A stretch of DNA of 64,000 nucleotides from Chryseobacterium tructae. GTDB lineage: Bacteria; Bacteroidota; Bacteroidia; Flavobacteriales; Weeksellaceae. Made by a program: the position numbers and the translations under genes. Where the stretch lies: the NCBI RefSeq assembly GCF_030409875.1, contig NZ_JAUFQR010000001.1:4340001-4404000 (forward strand), given 5' to 3'. Below are positions 46,543-54,161 of the stretch, piece by piece. Below the pieces are notes generated by a model. That model did not search any database and was not told the origin of the DNA. It was given only the letters and a program-made list of their open reading frames with translations. How positions within the stretch are numbered: position 1 is the first letter of the stretch; each line of letters begins with the position of its first letter.

Positions 46543-47340
46543 TTATTTTATACTCGTAATATTCCCACAGAGGTTTTCCAGATGAAAAATTTTATGGAAA
46601 GGGCTTTTCACTTCTTGTAAGTGCTCCTTATCCTGAATAAATGTATATCTTGATGCAATGGAGTTCATATCTGAAACAATCACCAGCCAGCATTCATCTA
46701 CAGTACTATCATAATAAGGGAATTTTTCATTTTTCTTTTCGATAAGATCCAGAATTTTATCCGAGCAGAGTTCATCGAAAAGATTCATACTGTATTCATG
46801 AGTGATAAAAACATTTCTTCGGTGAAAAGATTTCCTCACGCTTTTCACACACCCTATTCCTTTATTCTTTTTGATACTTTTGTAAATATTGATAATATTT
46901 TCCTCCTGTTCTTCCAGGTTATCCAACTTTACATTAGGGTGAAACTCTAAAAAATAAACACCACGATATTTCGTAGTGTCTTCTTGTTCTAATAATATTT
47001 CTGCCTGACGGAACATTTTATTCAAAGTACTTTCTACCTTCTTCATTTCCAGATGATTGATCACCTCAGTCAATTCTATTCCGATTTTTTTGTCGTTTAA
47101 TTTTGCGATAAAGTCTGGACTCTCGCAGGTAAGATTTTCAAATTTCACATCAGGAAAATGATGCATAAAAGAATTGAGTAGAAGGATCTCTGACTTCTTT
47201 CGGTATTTTTCACGATCATGAAGCGGAGATTCATCTATGGTACGGTGATACTTTTCTATGGGCTTTTTTTTCAAATGCCGATTCAGGTAATATAAACTTA
47301 GGTTCTTGATCAGATCTTCATCAGAAAACGTCTTTTTCAT
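46543..47340 (-). CDS. Hypothetical protein with PD-(D/E)XK-like motif
   Basis: This 265-residue soluble protein has a central stretch CESPDFIAKLNDKKIGIELT at about residues 68-88, followed by EV. PDF, a ~10-residue spacer and IGIEL fit the PD...(D/E)xK pattern of the restriction-endonuclease-like fold, with the final Lys position uncertain. The rest is charged and helical (YHRTIDESPLHDREKYRKKS, VKSVRKSFHRRNVFITHEYS). No methyltransferase or toxin partner is adjacent. Nuclease function is a fold-level guess; similar proteins in Bacteroidota are annotated hypothetical. Confidence 0.55.
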   Translation of the reverse strand: MKKTFSDEDLIKNLSLYYLNRHLKKKPIEKYHRTIDESPLHDREKYRKKSEILLLNSFMHHFPDVKFENLTCESPDFIAKLNDKKIGIELTEVINHLEMKKVESTLNKMFRQAEILLEQEDTTKYRGVYFLEFHPNVKLDNLEEQEENIINIYKSIKKNKGIGCVKSVRKSFHRRNVFITHEYSMNLFDELCSDKILDLIEKKNEKFPYYDSTVDECWLVIVSDMNSIASRYTFIQDKEHLQEVKSPFHKIFHLENLCGNITSIK

Positions 47341-47508
47341 GTGTGATTTTTTTATTTAATTAAACACATGCAGCCATTGGCTTTCATCATTAAAAGTTTT
47401 TGATAATCAAAATTTTACACTCTTAAAGGTAAGTAAAAAAACTATTCAACGCCTACTTTTAAAATTAATTTATCGATTAATTAATGTAAAGTTTATTTTC
47501 ATTATTAA

Positions 47509-47516
47509 TACCTTTG
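47509..47516 (+). promoter_or_regulatory. -7 element of the glycosyltransferase gene
   Basis: TACCTTTG matches TAnnTTTG exactly, 25 nt before the ATG. The -33 TTG is not at standard spacing. Confidence 0.55.
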
Positions 47517-47541
47517 TCTTTTCAAACACAAACAGCATTCT

Positions 47542-49209
47542 ATGGATTTTAGGAATTTTAAAATACCCTACAGCATCAATCCCCAATATTCAAAAAAAAC
47601 AGCCTATTTCTCAATGGAATTTGCCCTTGAGCAGGTGTTAAAAATATACTCCGGCGGACTTGGCTTTTTAGCGGGATCTCATATGAGAAGTGCTTACAAT
47701 CTAAAGCAAGATCTTATCGGAATTGGTATCCTTTGGAAATTCGGATATTATGATCAGGCCAGAAACCATGATCAAACCTTACAGCCGGTATGGACAAGAA
47801 AGATGTACAGCTTCCTTGAAGATACAGGAATCAAGTTTCAAATTGAAATTCACAGTGCTCCTGTTTGGGTAAAGGTATGGTACCTTGATCCCGAAATTTT
47901 CAATACGGCACCTATGTTTTTTCTTTCTACAGATGTTCCTGAAAACGATCATGTTTCAAAAACAATCTGCCACAAGCTGTATGATGCCAATGAATCTACT
48001 AAACTGGCTCAATATATATTACTTGGAAAGGGAGGTGCTAAATTATTAGATGAAATGAACACCGAAAGAGATGTTTACCATTTAAATGAAGCTCACGGAC
48101 TTCCGGCTGCATTTTATTTATTAAGAAAATACAACGGTGATCTTAATAAAGTTAAAGAAAAGCTGGTTTTTACCACGCATACTCCGGAAGAAGCAGGAAA
48201 TGAAAAACATAATTTCAGACTGTGCTATGATATGTCTTATTTTTCTGGCTATAGCATGGAAGAGGTAAAGGCTATTGAAGGAACAGATGATGAGCGTTTC
48301 AACCATTCTCTTTGTGCTCTGAGAATGGCAAGAATCGCCAATGGTGTTTCTCAGCTTCATGGAGTAGTTTCGCGTACTATGTGGAATAAATATCAGGGAA
48401 TTTGTGAAATCACCTCTATTACCAATGCTCAAGATTTTAAATATTGGGCAGACAAACCACTTTACAATGCCAAAGACGAAAATGATGAAACTGTTTTCGA
48501 TTATCGTAAAAAGCATCTAAAGAAAGAACTATTCAGTATAGTAGCAGACCAGACCGGAAATCTTTTCAATCCTAATATTTTCACCATTGTATGGGCGAGA
48601 AGATTTGCGGGTTATAAACGTGCAGAGTTACTTTTACATGATAAGGACAGGTTCTACAGACTTCTGAACAATCCAAAATACCCGGTACAGATTATCTGGG
48701 CAGGAAAACCTTATCCCATGGATTATTCAGCAATTTCAACGTTTAACACATTGGTTGAAGAGAGCAAAAATCATAAAAATATGGCTGTTCTTACGGGATA
48801 CGAGCTTTCTCTAAGTAAGTCATTAAAGCAAGGTTCTGATCTTTGGTTAAACAATCCAAGAGTTCCAAGGGAAGCTTCTGGAACTTCAGGAATGACGGCT
48901 GCTATGAATGGCTCTGTCAACTTATCCACAGACGACGGCTGGATCCCGGAATTTGCCAAACATGGAGAAAATTCTTTCGTAGTTCCAAAAGCAGATTACC
49001 TGAATATGAGCATCTACGAACAGGACAATTATGATTTAAACAAATTATATGAGATCCTTGAAAATGAAATCCTTCCTATGTATTATGATCAGCCGGATCA
49101 ATGGAGAAAAATCCAACACAATGCAATGAACGATGTAAAAGATCAGTTCAATAGTGATAGAATGGCCGATGAATATTACAGAATATTGTATAATCAGATC
49201 AATAATTAA
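47542..49209 (+). CDS. Alpha-glucan phosphorylase family protein (GT35-like), PLP lysine replaced
   Basis: This 555-residue protein is of the short, so-called alpha-glucan phosphorylase type. Visible motifs are TAYFSMEFALEQVLKIYSGG then LGFLAGSHMRSA (family start), HLNEAHGLPAAF, FTTHTPEEAGNE, MARIANGVSQLHGVVSRTMW, WARRFAGYKRAELLLHDKDR and PREASGTSGMTAAMNGSVNL. In glycogen phosphorylases the last motif reads GTGNMK or GTSGMK, and its Lys holds pyridoxal phosphate; here a Thr stands in its place. The fold and sugar-binding residues look intact, so it may be a glycosyltransferase or sensor rather than a PLP phosphorylase. Single-gene unit with a strong terminator. Confidence 0.88.
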   Translation: MDFRNFKIPYSINPQYSKKTAYFSMEFALEQVLKIYSGGLGFLAGSHMRSAYNLKQDLIGIGILWKFGYYDQARNHDQTLQPVWTRKMYSFLEDTGIKFQIEIHSAPVWVKVWYLDPEIFNTAPMFFLSTDVPENDHVSKTICHKLYDANESTKLAQYILLGKGGAKLLDEMNTERDVYHLNEAHGLPAAFYLLRKYNGDLNKVKEKLVFTTHTPEEAGNEKHNFRLCYDMSYFSGYSMEEVKAIEGTDDERFNHSLCALRMARIANGVSQLHGVVSRTMWNKYQGICEITSITNAQDFKYWADKPLYNAKDENDETVFDYRKKHLKKELFSIVADQTGNLFNPNIFTIVWARRFAGYKRAELLLHDKDRFYRLLNNPKYPVQIIWAGKPYPMDYSAISTFNTLVEESKNHKNMAVLTGYELSLSKSLKQGSDLWLNNPRVPREASGTSGMTAAMNGSVNLSTDDGWIPEFAKHGENSFVVPKADYLNMSIYEQDNYDLNKLYEILENEILPMYYDQPDQWRKIQHNAMNDVKDQFNSDRMADEYYRILYNQINN

Positions 49210-49230
49210 TCTGCATTAGCATACCCATAG

Positions 49231-49261
49231 AAAAATGCCCGGAAAATTTCCGGGCATTTTT
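49231..49261. terminator. Strong bidirectional terminator
   Basis: AAAAATGCCCGGAAA and TTTCCGGGCATTTTT form a stem with almost no loop. It serves the rightward glycosyltransferase gene and the leftward DUF6496 gene. Confidence 0.9.
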
Positions 49262-49266
49262 CTATT

Positions 49267-49455
49267 TTATTTACTTTTCTTTTTGGGAGGTACTTTCAGA
49301 CCTTTTTCTCTTGCTTCAGAAATACCGATGGCCACCGCCTGCTTTCTGCTTGTCACTTTCTTTCCGGAAGAAGATTTCAGTTTTCCTTCCTTGAATTCGT
49401 GCATTACTTTTCCTACTTTGTCTTGAGCCTTATCTGAATATTTAGTCTTGCTCAT
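49267..49455 (-). CDS. DUF6496 domain-containing small basic protein
   Basis: This 62-residue lysine-rich protein contains KVGKVMHEFKEGKLKSSSGK and KQAVAIGISEAREKGLKVPP, the pattern of DUF6496. The family is small, basic and common in bacteria. Resemblance to nucleoid or stress-associated small proteins is a guess. It lies 10 nt after the next gene (49466-49939) in the same direction, so the two are probably co-transcribed. Confidence 0.8.
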   Translation of the reverse strand: MSKTKYSDKAQDKVGKVMHEFKEGKLKSSSGKKVTSRKQAVAIGISEAREKGLKVPPKKKSK

Positions 49456-49465
49456 GATAATTTTT

Positions 49466-49939
49466 TTAAGATTTTGGTAGGGATACCCCTAGTTCATAAA
49501 CTCTGGCATGTTTCAAATATTTTGAACGTTCTCTTGACGTTACCGATTGGAACTGATCATTTTTGATCACAATGATCGGATCTTCTATATTTTCAATCTC
49601 AAAATTGGCAAAATATCTTTCATCCGGACTCGTTTTATCATTTTTTGCTTTAATTTTCTGCAGTTCTTCTGCATATTTTCTAAATCCGGGATCAGAGGAA
49701 TGGATAAATTTATACTCATCGCCTGCATACACATAGTAATGAAGTTTTTTTTCTATCAACCCTGCTTCATCTGTAATTTCGGGGTTATCGTTTCCATCTT
49801 TAAACCCTACTTCCACTAATATTCCGTCTTTTTTGTTGGCACATTGCTGAGCGTCATCAAAACTGGAAAAACCTGTATAAACAATCCTGTCGTTCAACAC
49901 ATAACGGTTCAGTTTCTGGTTGTATGCATTCGTTTCCAT
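49466..49939 (-). CDS. Hypothetical protein
   Basis: This 157-residue soluble protein starts METNAYNQKLNRYVLNDRIV. It is rich in Asp, Glu, Lys and Tyr (YHS-like segments YVYAGDEYKFIHSSD and YFANFEIENIEDPIIVIKND), with no signal peptide or membrane helix. No family is recognised. It is the first gene of a pair with DUF6496 and divergent from the S9 peptidase gene. Confidence 0.6.
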   Translation of the reverse strand: METNAYNQKLNRYVLNDRIVYTGFSSFDDAQQCANKKDGILVEVGFKDGNDNPEITDEAGLIEKKLHYYVYAGDEYKFIHSSDPGFRKYAEELQKIKAKNDKTSPDERYFANFEIENIEDPIIVIKNDQFQSVTSRERSKYLKHARVYELGVSLPKS

Positions 49940-50062
49940 AATTATTCTTTTTGATTGATTGGTAGTTATATATATTCAATTTTTTTGCCAAATTGGCTTT
50001 TTTATAAAAATTATGTATCATCTTCTGATTTTGTTTTCTATGGTTATGTAAGTAAGATTCAT

Positions 50063-50070
50063 TAAATTTG
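50063..50070 (+). promoter_or_regulatory. -7 element of the S9 peptidase gene
   Basis: TAAATTTG matches TAnnTTTG exactly, 18 nt before the chosen ATG at 50089. This supports that start over the ATG at 50068, which would lie inside or before the transcript start. Confidence 0.55.
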
Positions 50071-50088
50071 GAATCATTAAAATTAGAA

Positions 50089-52218
50089 ATGAAAAAACTA
50101 CTCTTAACTCTTACTATAGCAGCAGCATTTCATCATGTGTCTGCACAGGAAATTACCTTAGATAAAATATATTCAGGATACTACCGTGGTAAAGGTATTG
50201 CAGGGATTACTTCCATGAAAAACGGAGAAAATTATTTGGTAATTGAACCGTCAGGAATTGCAAAATATTCTTACAAAACATCTCAAAAAGAAGGAAATCT
50301 TGTAGATGGAAGCTTTGAAAGCTATATATTTTCTGATGATGAATCAAAAATTCTTTTACAGGTTGGAAGCCAGCCCATTTACAGACATTCTTTCCTTGGG
50401 AAATTTGATGTTAAAGATTTAAAATCAGGAAAAGTAATCAGTTTAAATGAAGGAAAGCCAGTTCAGGAACCTAGTTTCTCACCGGATGCTACCAAAGTAG
50501 CTTTCATTGTTGATAACAATTTATTTTATCAGGATCTAACTTCCGGAAAGATTACACAAATTACTACTGATGGTAAGAAAAATGCTATTCTTAATGGGTT
50601 AGCAGACTGGGTATATGAAGAAGAATTCGGACATGCAAAGCAATATGAATGGACGAAAAACTCTGATGCTATTGTATTTGTAAAATCTGACGAAAGCCAG
50701 GTTCCGGAAATTTACATTCCTATTTATGGAAAGAGCCTTTATCCTACTGAGATGCGTTACAAATATCCTAAAGCAGGAGAAAAAAACTCTATCGTTTCTG
50801 CCCAGTTATATCGTGTTGATACAGGAAAAGTAATGCCATTAAGCTTAGGTTCTTTCAAAAATTATTATATTCCTAATGTTTTTCAGACGGCAAAACCGGA
50901 CGAAGTAGTGCTGATCACATCCGAAAGAATTCAAAATGCTTCAGATATATTAAAAGTAAATACTAAAACAGGAGCAGTACAAAAATTATTCACAGAAACC
51001 GATGCTCAATGGATTGAAAACGATAGTCCAACCATTGAATTTCTTGATGATGATTCTTTCCTTTGGGCCTCAGAAAGAGATGGAAACCGTCACTTATATT
51101 GGTATGATAAAGATGGGAAACTTAAAAAACAAGTTACAAAAGGAAATTGGGAAGTAACAGATTATTATGGTTTCAACCCAAAGTCTAAAGAAATCTATAT
51201 ACAGACTACTGAAAAAGGAAGCATCAATAAAGTAGTTTCTAAAGTAAATATTGAAAACGGTAAGTCTCAGCTGATCTCTAATGCAGAAGGAAATAACTCT
51301 GCAAATTTCAGCAAAAATTACAATTATTTCATCGAAACATCTTCTACGGCAGCCAAACCTCATACTTATGTTTTAAAAGATGGGAATGGTAAATCAGTAA
51401 AAGAACTTCAAAACAATAACGATCAGCTTCAGAAATTGAAAGCAGATCATTTTGTTGAAAAAGAATTCATCACCATTCCTAATGCGGTAGGTGATCAAAT
51501 GAATGCATGGGTAATGAAGCCTAAAAACTTTGATCCTAATAAAAAATATCCGTTGTTCATGTTCCAATATTCTGGACCAGGTTCTCAACAGGTAGCAAAT
51601 TCCTGGGACAATGGAAATACAATGTGGTTCAATCACCTTGTACAAAAAGGATATATCGTTGCCTGCGTAGATGGACGTGGAACAGGTTATAAAGGAACAA
51701 AATATAAGAAAGTAACTTATATGAACCTTGGAAAATATGAGATCGAAGACCAGATTACCGCTGCAAAATGGTTTGGAAATCAATCCTATGTTGATAAGAG
51801 CAGAATCGGAATGTTTGGATGGAGCTTTGGTGGTTATATGACCAGTTTAGCAATGACAAAAGGAGCTGATGTTTTCAAAATGGGAATTGCAGTAGCACCG
51901 GTAACCAACTGGCGATATTATGATTCTGTATATACGGAAAGATTCATGAGAACGCCTCAGGAAAATCCTGACGGATATGACAAGAACTCGCCTACTGAAT
52001 ATGCCAAATTATTGAAAGGAAAATTTCTTTTAATCCACGGAACTGCTGATGATAATGTACATTTCCAAAACTCTATGGAATTATCTGAAGCTTTGATTCA
52101 AAACAAAAAACAGTTTGATTTCATGGCATACCCGGATAAAAACCACGGAATTTATGGAGGCCAGACAAGACCGCAACTGTATCAGAAAATGACAGATTTC
52201 ATCCTGAACAATTTATAG
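50089..52218 (+). CDS. Dipeptidyl peptidase IV family protein (S9)
   Basis: The start at 50089 gives the signal peptide MKKLLLTLTIAAAFHHVSAQ and about 709 residues. The N-terminal half is the DPP-IV beta-propeller (FVKSDESQVPEIYIP, RDGNRHLYWYDKDGKLKK, with the substrate-amino-binding Glu pair in LADWVYEEEFGHAKQYEW). The C-terminal alpha/beta hydrolase has the nucleophile in GMFGWSFGGYMTSLAMTKGA, Asp in IHGTADDNVHFQNS and His in YPDKNHGIYGG. DPP-IV enzymes release X-Pro or X-Ala dipeptides in the periplasm. The peptide transporter genes directly downstream fit uptake of its products. Confidence 0.95.
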   Translation: MKKLLLTLTIAAAFHHVSAQEITLDKIYSGYYRGKGIAGITSMKNGENYLVIEPSGIAKYSYKTSQKEGNLVDGSFESYIFSDDESKILLQVGSQPIYRHSFLGKFDVKDLKSGKVISLNEGKPVQEPSFSPDATKVAFIVDNNLFYQDLTSGKITQITTDGKKNAILNGLADWVYEEEFGHAKQYEWTKNSDAIVFVKSDESQVPEIYIPIYGKSLYPTEMRYKYPKAGEKNSIVSAQLYRVDTGKVMPLSLGSFKNYYIPNVFQTAKPDEVVLITSERIQNASDILKVNTKTGAVQKLFTETDAQWIENDSPTIEFLDDDSFLWASERDGNRHLYWYDKDGKLKKQVTKGNWEVTDYYGFNPKSKEIYIQTTEKGSINKVVSKVNIENGKSQLISNAEGNNSANFSKNYNYFIETSSTAAKPHTYVLKDGNGKSVKELQNNNDQLQKLKADHFVEKEFITIPNAVGDQMNAWVMKPKNFDPNKKYPLFMFQYSGPGSQQVANSWDNGNTMWFNHLVQKGYIVACVDGRGTGYKGTKYKKVTYMNLGKYEIEDQITAAKWFGNQSYVDKSRIGMFGWSFGGYMTSLAMTKGADVFKMGIAVAPVTNWRYYDSVYTERFMRTPQENPDGYDKNSPTEYAKLLKGKFLLIHGTADDNVHFQNSMELSEALIQNKKQFDFMAYPDKNHGIYGGQTRPQLYQKMTDFILNNL

Positions 52219-52243
52219 ATCAAGCTTCGGCTTTATACAATCT

Positions 52244-52287
52244 AATATAAAGAAGGCGTCTCACGAGGAGACGCCTTCTTTATATTT
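52244..52287 (+). terminator. Terminator of the S9 peptidase gene
   Basis: TATAAAGAAGGCGTCTC and GAGACGCCTTCTTTATA form a 17-bp stem with a 5-nt loop, 25 nt after the stop. Confidence 0.9.
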
Positions 52288-52343
52288 ATTTCATTTATCA
52301 TTTAGGGTTGTATTATTTATTTTATCAATTGGAATTAAAAACT

Positions 52344-52351
52344 TATTTTTG
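52344..52351 (+). promoter_or_regulatory. -7 element of the first POT transporter gene
   Basis: TATTTTTG matches TAnnTTTG exactly, 21 nt before the chosen ATG at 52373. No TTG is at standard spacing. Confidence 0.45.
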
Positions 52352-52372
52352 GGGGAATTGAAATTTGAATAT

Positions 52373-54028
52373 ATGAAGACTAAACATCCTAAAGGGCTGC
52401 CTTACCTTTTCTTTACAGAAATGTGGGAGCGTTTCGGGTACTACCTGATTCTTGGAATCTTTGTTCTGTATGTTATTGAACCTACCGGTATGAAAGGAGG
52501 TTTGGGACTACCTGACAAAACTGCTGATGACATTTTCGGAACTTATATTGCATTAACTTATCTCACTCCATTTATTGGAGGATTCTTAGCTGATAGAGTT
52601 TTAGGATACATCAAGTCTATTTATCTTGGAGGTTTCTTAATGGCTGCCGGATATATCGGAATGGGTGTTTTCAAGGATTTACCTTTATTTTACTCATCCC
52701 TTGCATTAATTATCATTGGAAATGGTTTCTTTAAGCCTACTATTTCTACCCTTTTAGGAAACCTTTATTCTGAGGAACCTTACAAAGCCAACAAAGATTC
52801 AGGGTACAATATTTTCTACATGGGAATCAATATCGGGGCATTTATCTGTAACATTATTGCGGCATTTATGCGAAACAAATTCGGTTGGGGTGAAGCCTTC
52901 ATCACTGCCGGAGTTGGGATGTTGATTGGTATGGTTATTTTTACCATCGGAAGAAAACATTACATCCATGCTGCTCAAATGAAGCCTGTACAGGAGGGTG
53001 ATACAAAACTTTCTGAGATCATGCTTAAAGTATTTGTTCCTGCTATTGCTTTCGGAGCTATCGGATGGTTTATTCCCAATAATATTTTTGGAAGTGACAG
53101 TACAGATGCCTTTATTTTTGCCTGTGTTCCTGTTATTTATTTCTATGCTTCTCTTTACTTTAAAGCTAAGCCTGATGAAAAGGCGTCAATTGGTGCATTA
53201 CTTTCTGTATTTCTGATCAGTATGTTCTTCTGGGCCGTTTTCAAACAGAATGGTACTGCTTTAACAAGATGGGCTAATTATTATACAGACAGAAGTGTTC
53301 CTGCTTCTTTAGAGAAACCTTTGGAAGGAATCTATATGGTTGAAGGAAAAAGCTACGAAAACAAAGAGGTTCCTGTGTATGACAACCAGTTCCGTTCTCA
53401 AAAAGACGACAATGGAGATACTAAAAAAGAAACAGGAAAAGATGTTTATTTTAAAAATATCTCTGCTGAGCAACGTGCTGCCCTTGAGAAAAACCCTGAA
53501 AGTAAAGTCTATTTATATAATACGGAATTATTCCAGTCTATCAACCCATTCTGGGTCATTGCATTAACTCCGGTTGTGGTAGGATTCTGGGCATTGTTAA
53601 GAAGAAAAGGAAAAGAACCTTTAACTCCTACTAAGATCGTTCTAGGGCTATTTATCTCAGGATTATCATGTCTTGTAATGGTTTTAGCGGTAATGGCTGG
53701 AGATAATGGATCTGTAAAAGTTTCTCCATTATGGCTAGTAGCAAGTTACGGTGTAATCACTATTGGGGAATTATGTCTTTCTCCAATGGGACTTTCTTTT
53801 GTTTCCAAACTTTCTCCTGCAAGGATTACCGCTTTAATGATGGGTGGATTCTTCCTCGCGAATTCTGTAGGAAACAAACTTTCTGGAATTCTGGCAAGCA
53901 CATGGTATAGCTATGAAAACAAGACGAATTATTTCCTTGTGAATTTCGCTTTGTTAATATTTGCTACACTTTTAGGCCTTTCCATGTTAAAAAGATTAAA
54001 TAAAATCATGAAGGAAAAAGGGCATTAA
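52373..54028 (+). CDS. Proton-coupled peptide transporter (POT/PTR2 family), first copy
   Basis: The start at 52373 gives MKTKHPKGLPYLFFTEMWER and about 551 residues with 12-14 membrane helices. POT proteins import di- and tripeptides with protons. The E-x-x-E-R-F-x-Y-Y proton-coupling motif is in FTEMWERFGYYLILG, the PTR2 signatures in GNGFFKPTISTLLGNLY and FYMGINIGAFICN. A polar loop of about 80 residues is inserted between helices in the middle (VEGKSYENKEVPVYDNQF). The upstream ATG at 52349 would fall on the -7 box. It follows the S9 peptidase gene. Confidence 0.93.
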   Translation: MKTKHPKGLPYLFFTEMWERFGYYLILGIFVLYVIEPTGMKGGLGLPDKTADDIFGTYIALTYLTPFIGGFLADRVLGYIKSIYLGGFLMAAGYIGMGVFKDLPLFYSSLALIIIGNGFFKPTISTLLGNLYSEEPYKANKDSGYNIFYMGINIGAFICNIIAAFMRNKFGWGEAFITAGVGMLIGMVIFTIGRKHYIHAAQMKPVQEGDTKLSEIMLKVFVPAIAFGAIGWFIPNNIFGSDSTDAFIFACVPVIYFYASLYFKAKPDEKASIGALLSVFLISMFFWAVFKQNGTALTRWANYYTDRSVPASLEKPLEGIYMVEGKSYENKEVPVYDNQFRSQKDDNGDTKKETGKDVYFKNISAEQRAALEKNPESKVYLYNTELFQSINPFWVIALTPVVVGFWALLRRKGKEPLTPTKIVLGLFISGLSCLVMVLAVMAGDNGSVKVSPLWLVASYGVITIGELCLSPMGLSFVSKLSPARITALMMGGFFLANSVGNKLSGILASTWYSYENKTNYFLVNFALLIFATLLGLSMLKRLNKIMKEKGH

Positions 54029-54051
54029 TCCCTGATCTTATAAAGAATAGC

Positions 54052-54081
54052 AAGCTGCGGACTACGTCCGCAGCTTTTTTA
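54052..54081 (+). terminator. Terminator of the first POT gene
   Basis: AAGCTGCGGAC-TAC-GTCCGCAGCTT is a perfect 11-bp stem followed by TTTTATTT. Confidence 0.9.
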
Positions 54082-54102
54082 TTTAAAAATAAAATTAAAA
54101 TC

Positions 54103-54132
54103 TTGCCAAAAACCCAAAATAAACTATATTTG
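54103..54132 (+). promoter_or_regulatory. Promoter of the second POT gene
   Basis: TTG (54103-54105), exactly 19 nt and TATATTTG (54125-54132) form a textbook Bacteroidota promoter, 29 nt before the ATG. Confidence 0.85.
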
Positions 54133-54161
54133 TCAGTCTTAACAAAAATTAACAATAGAAA

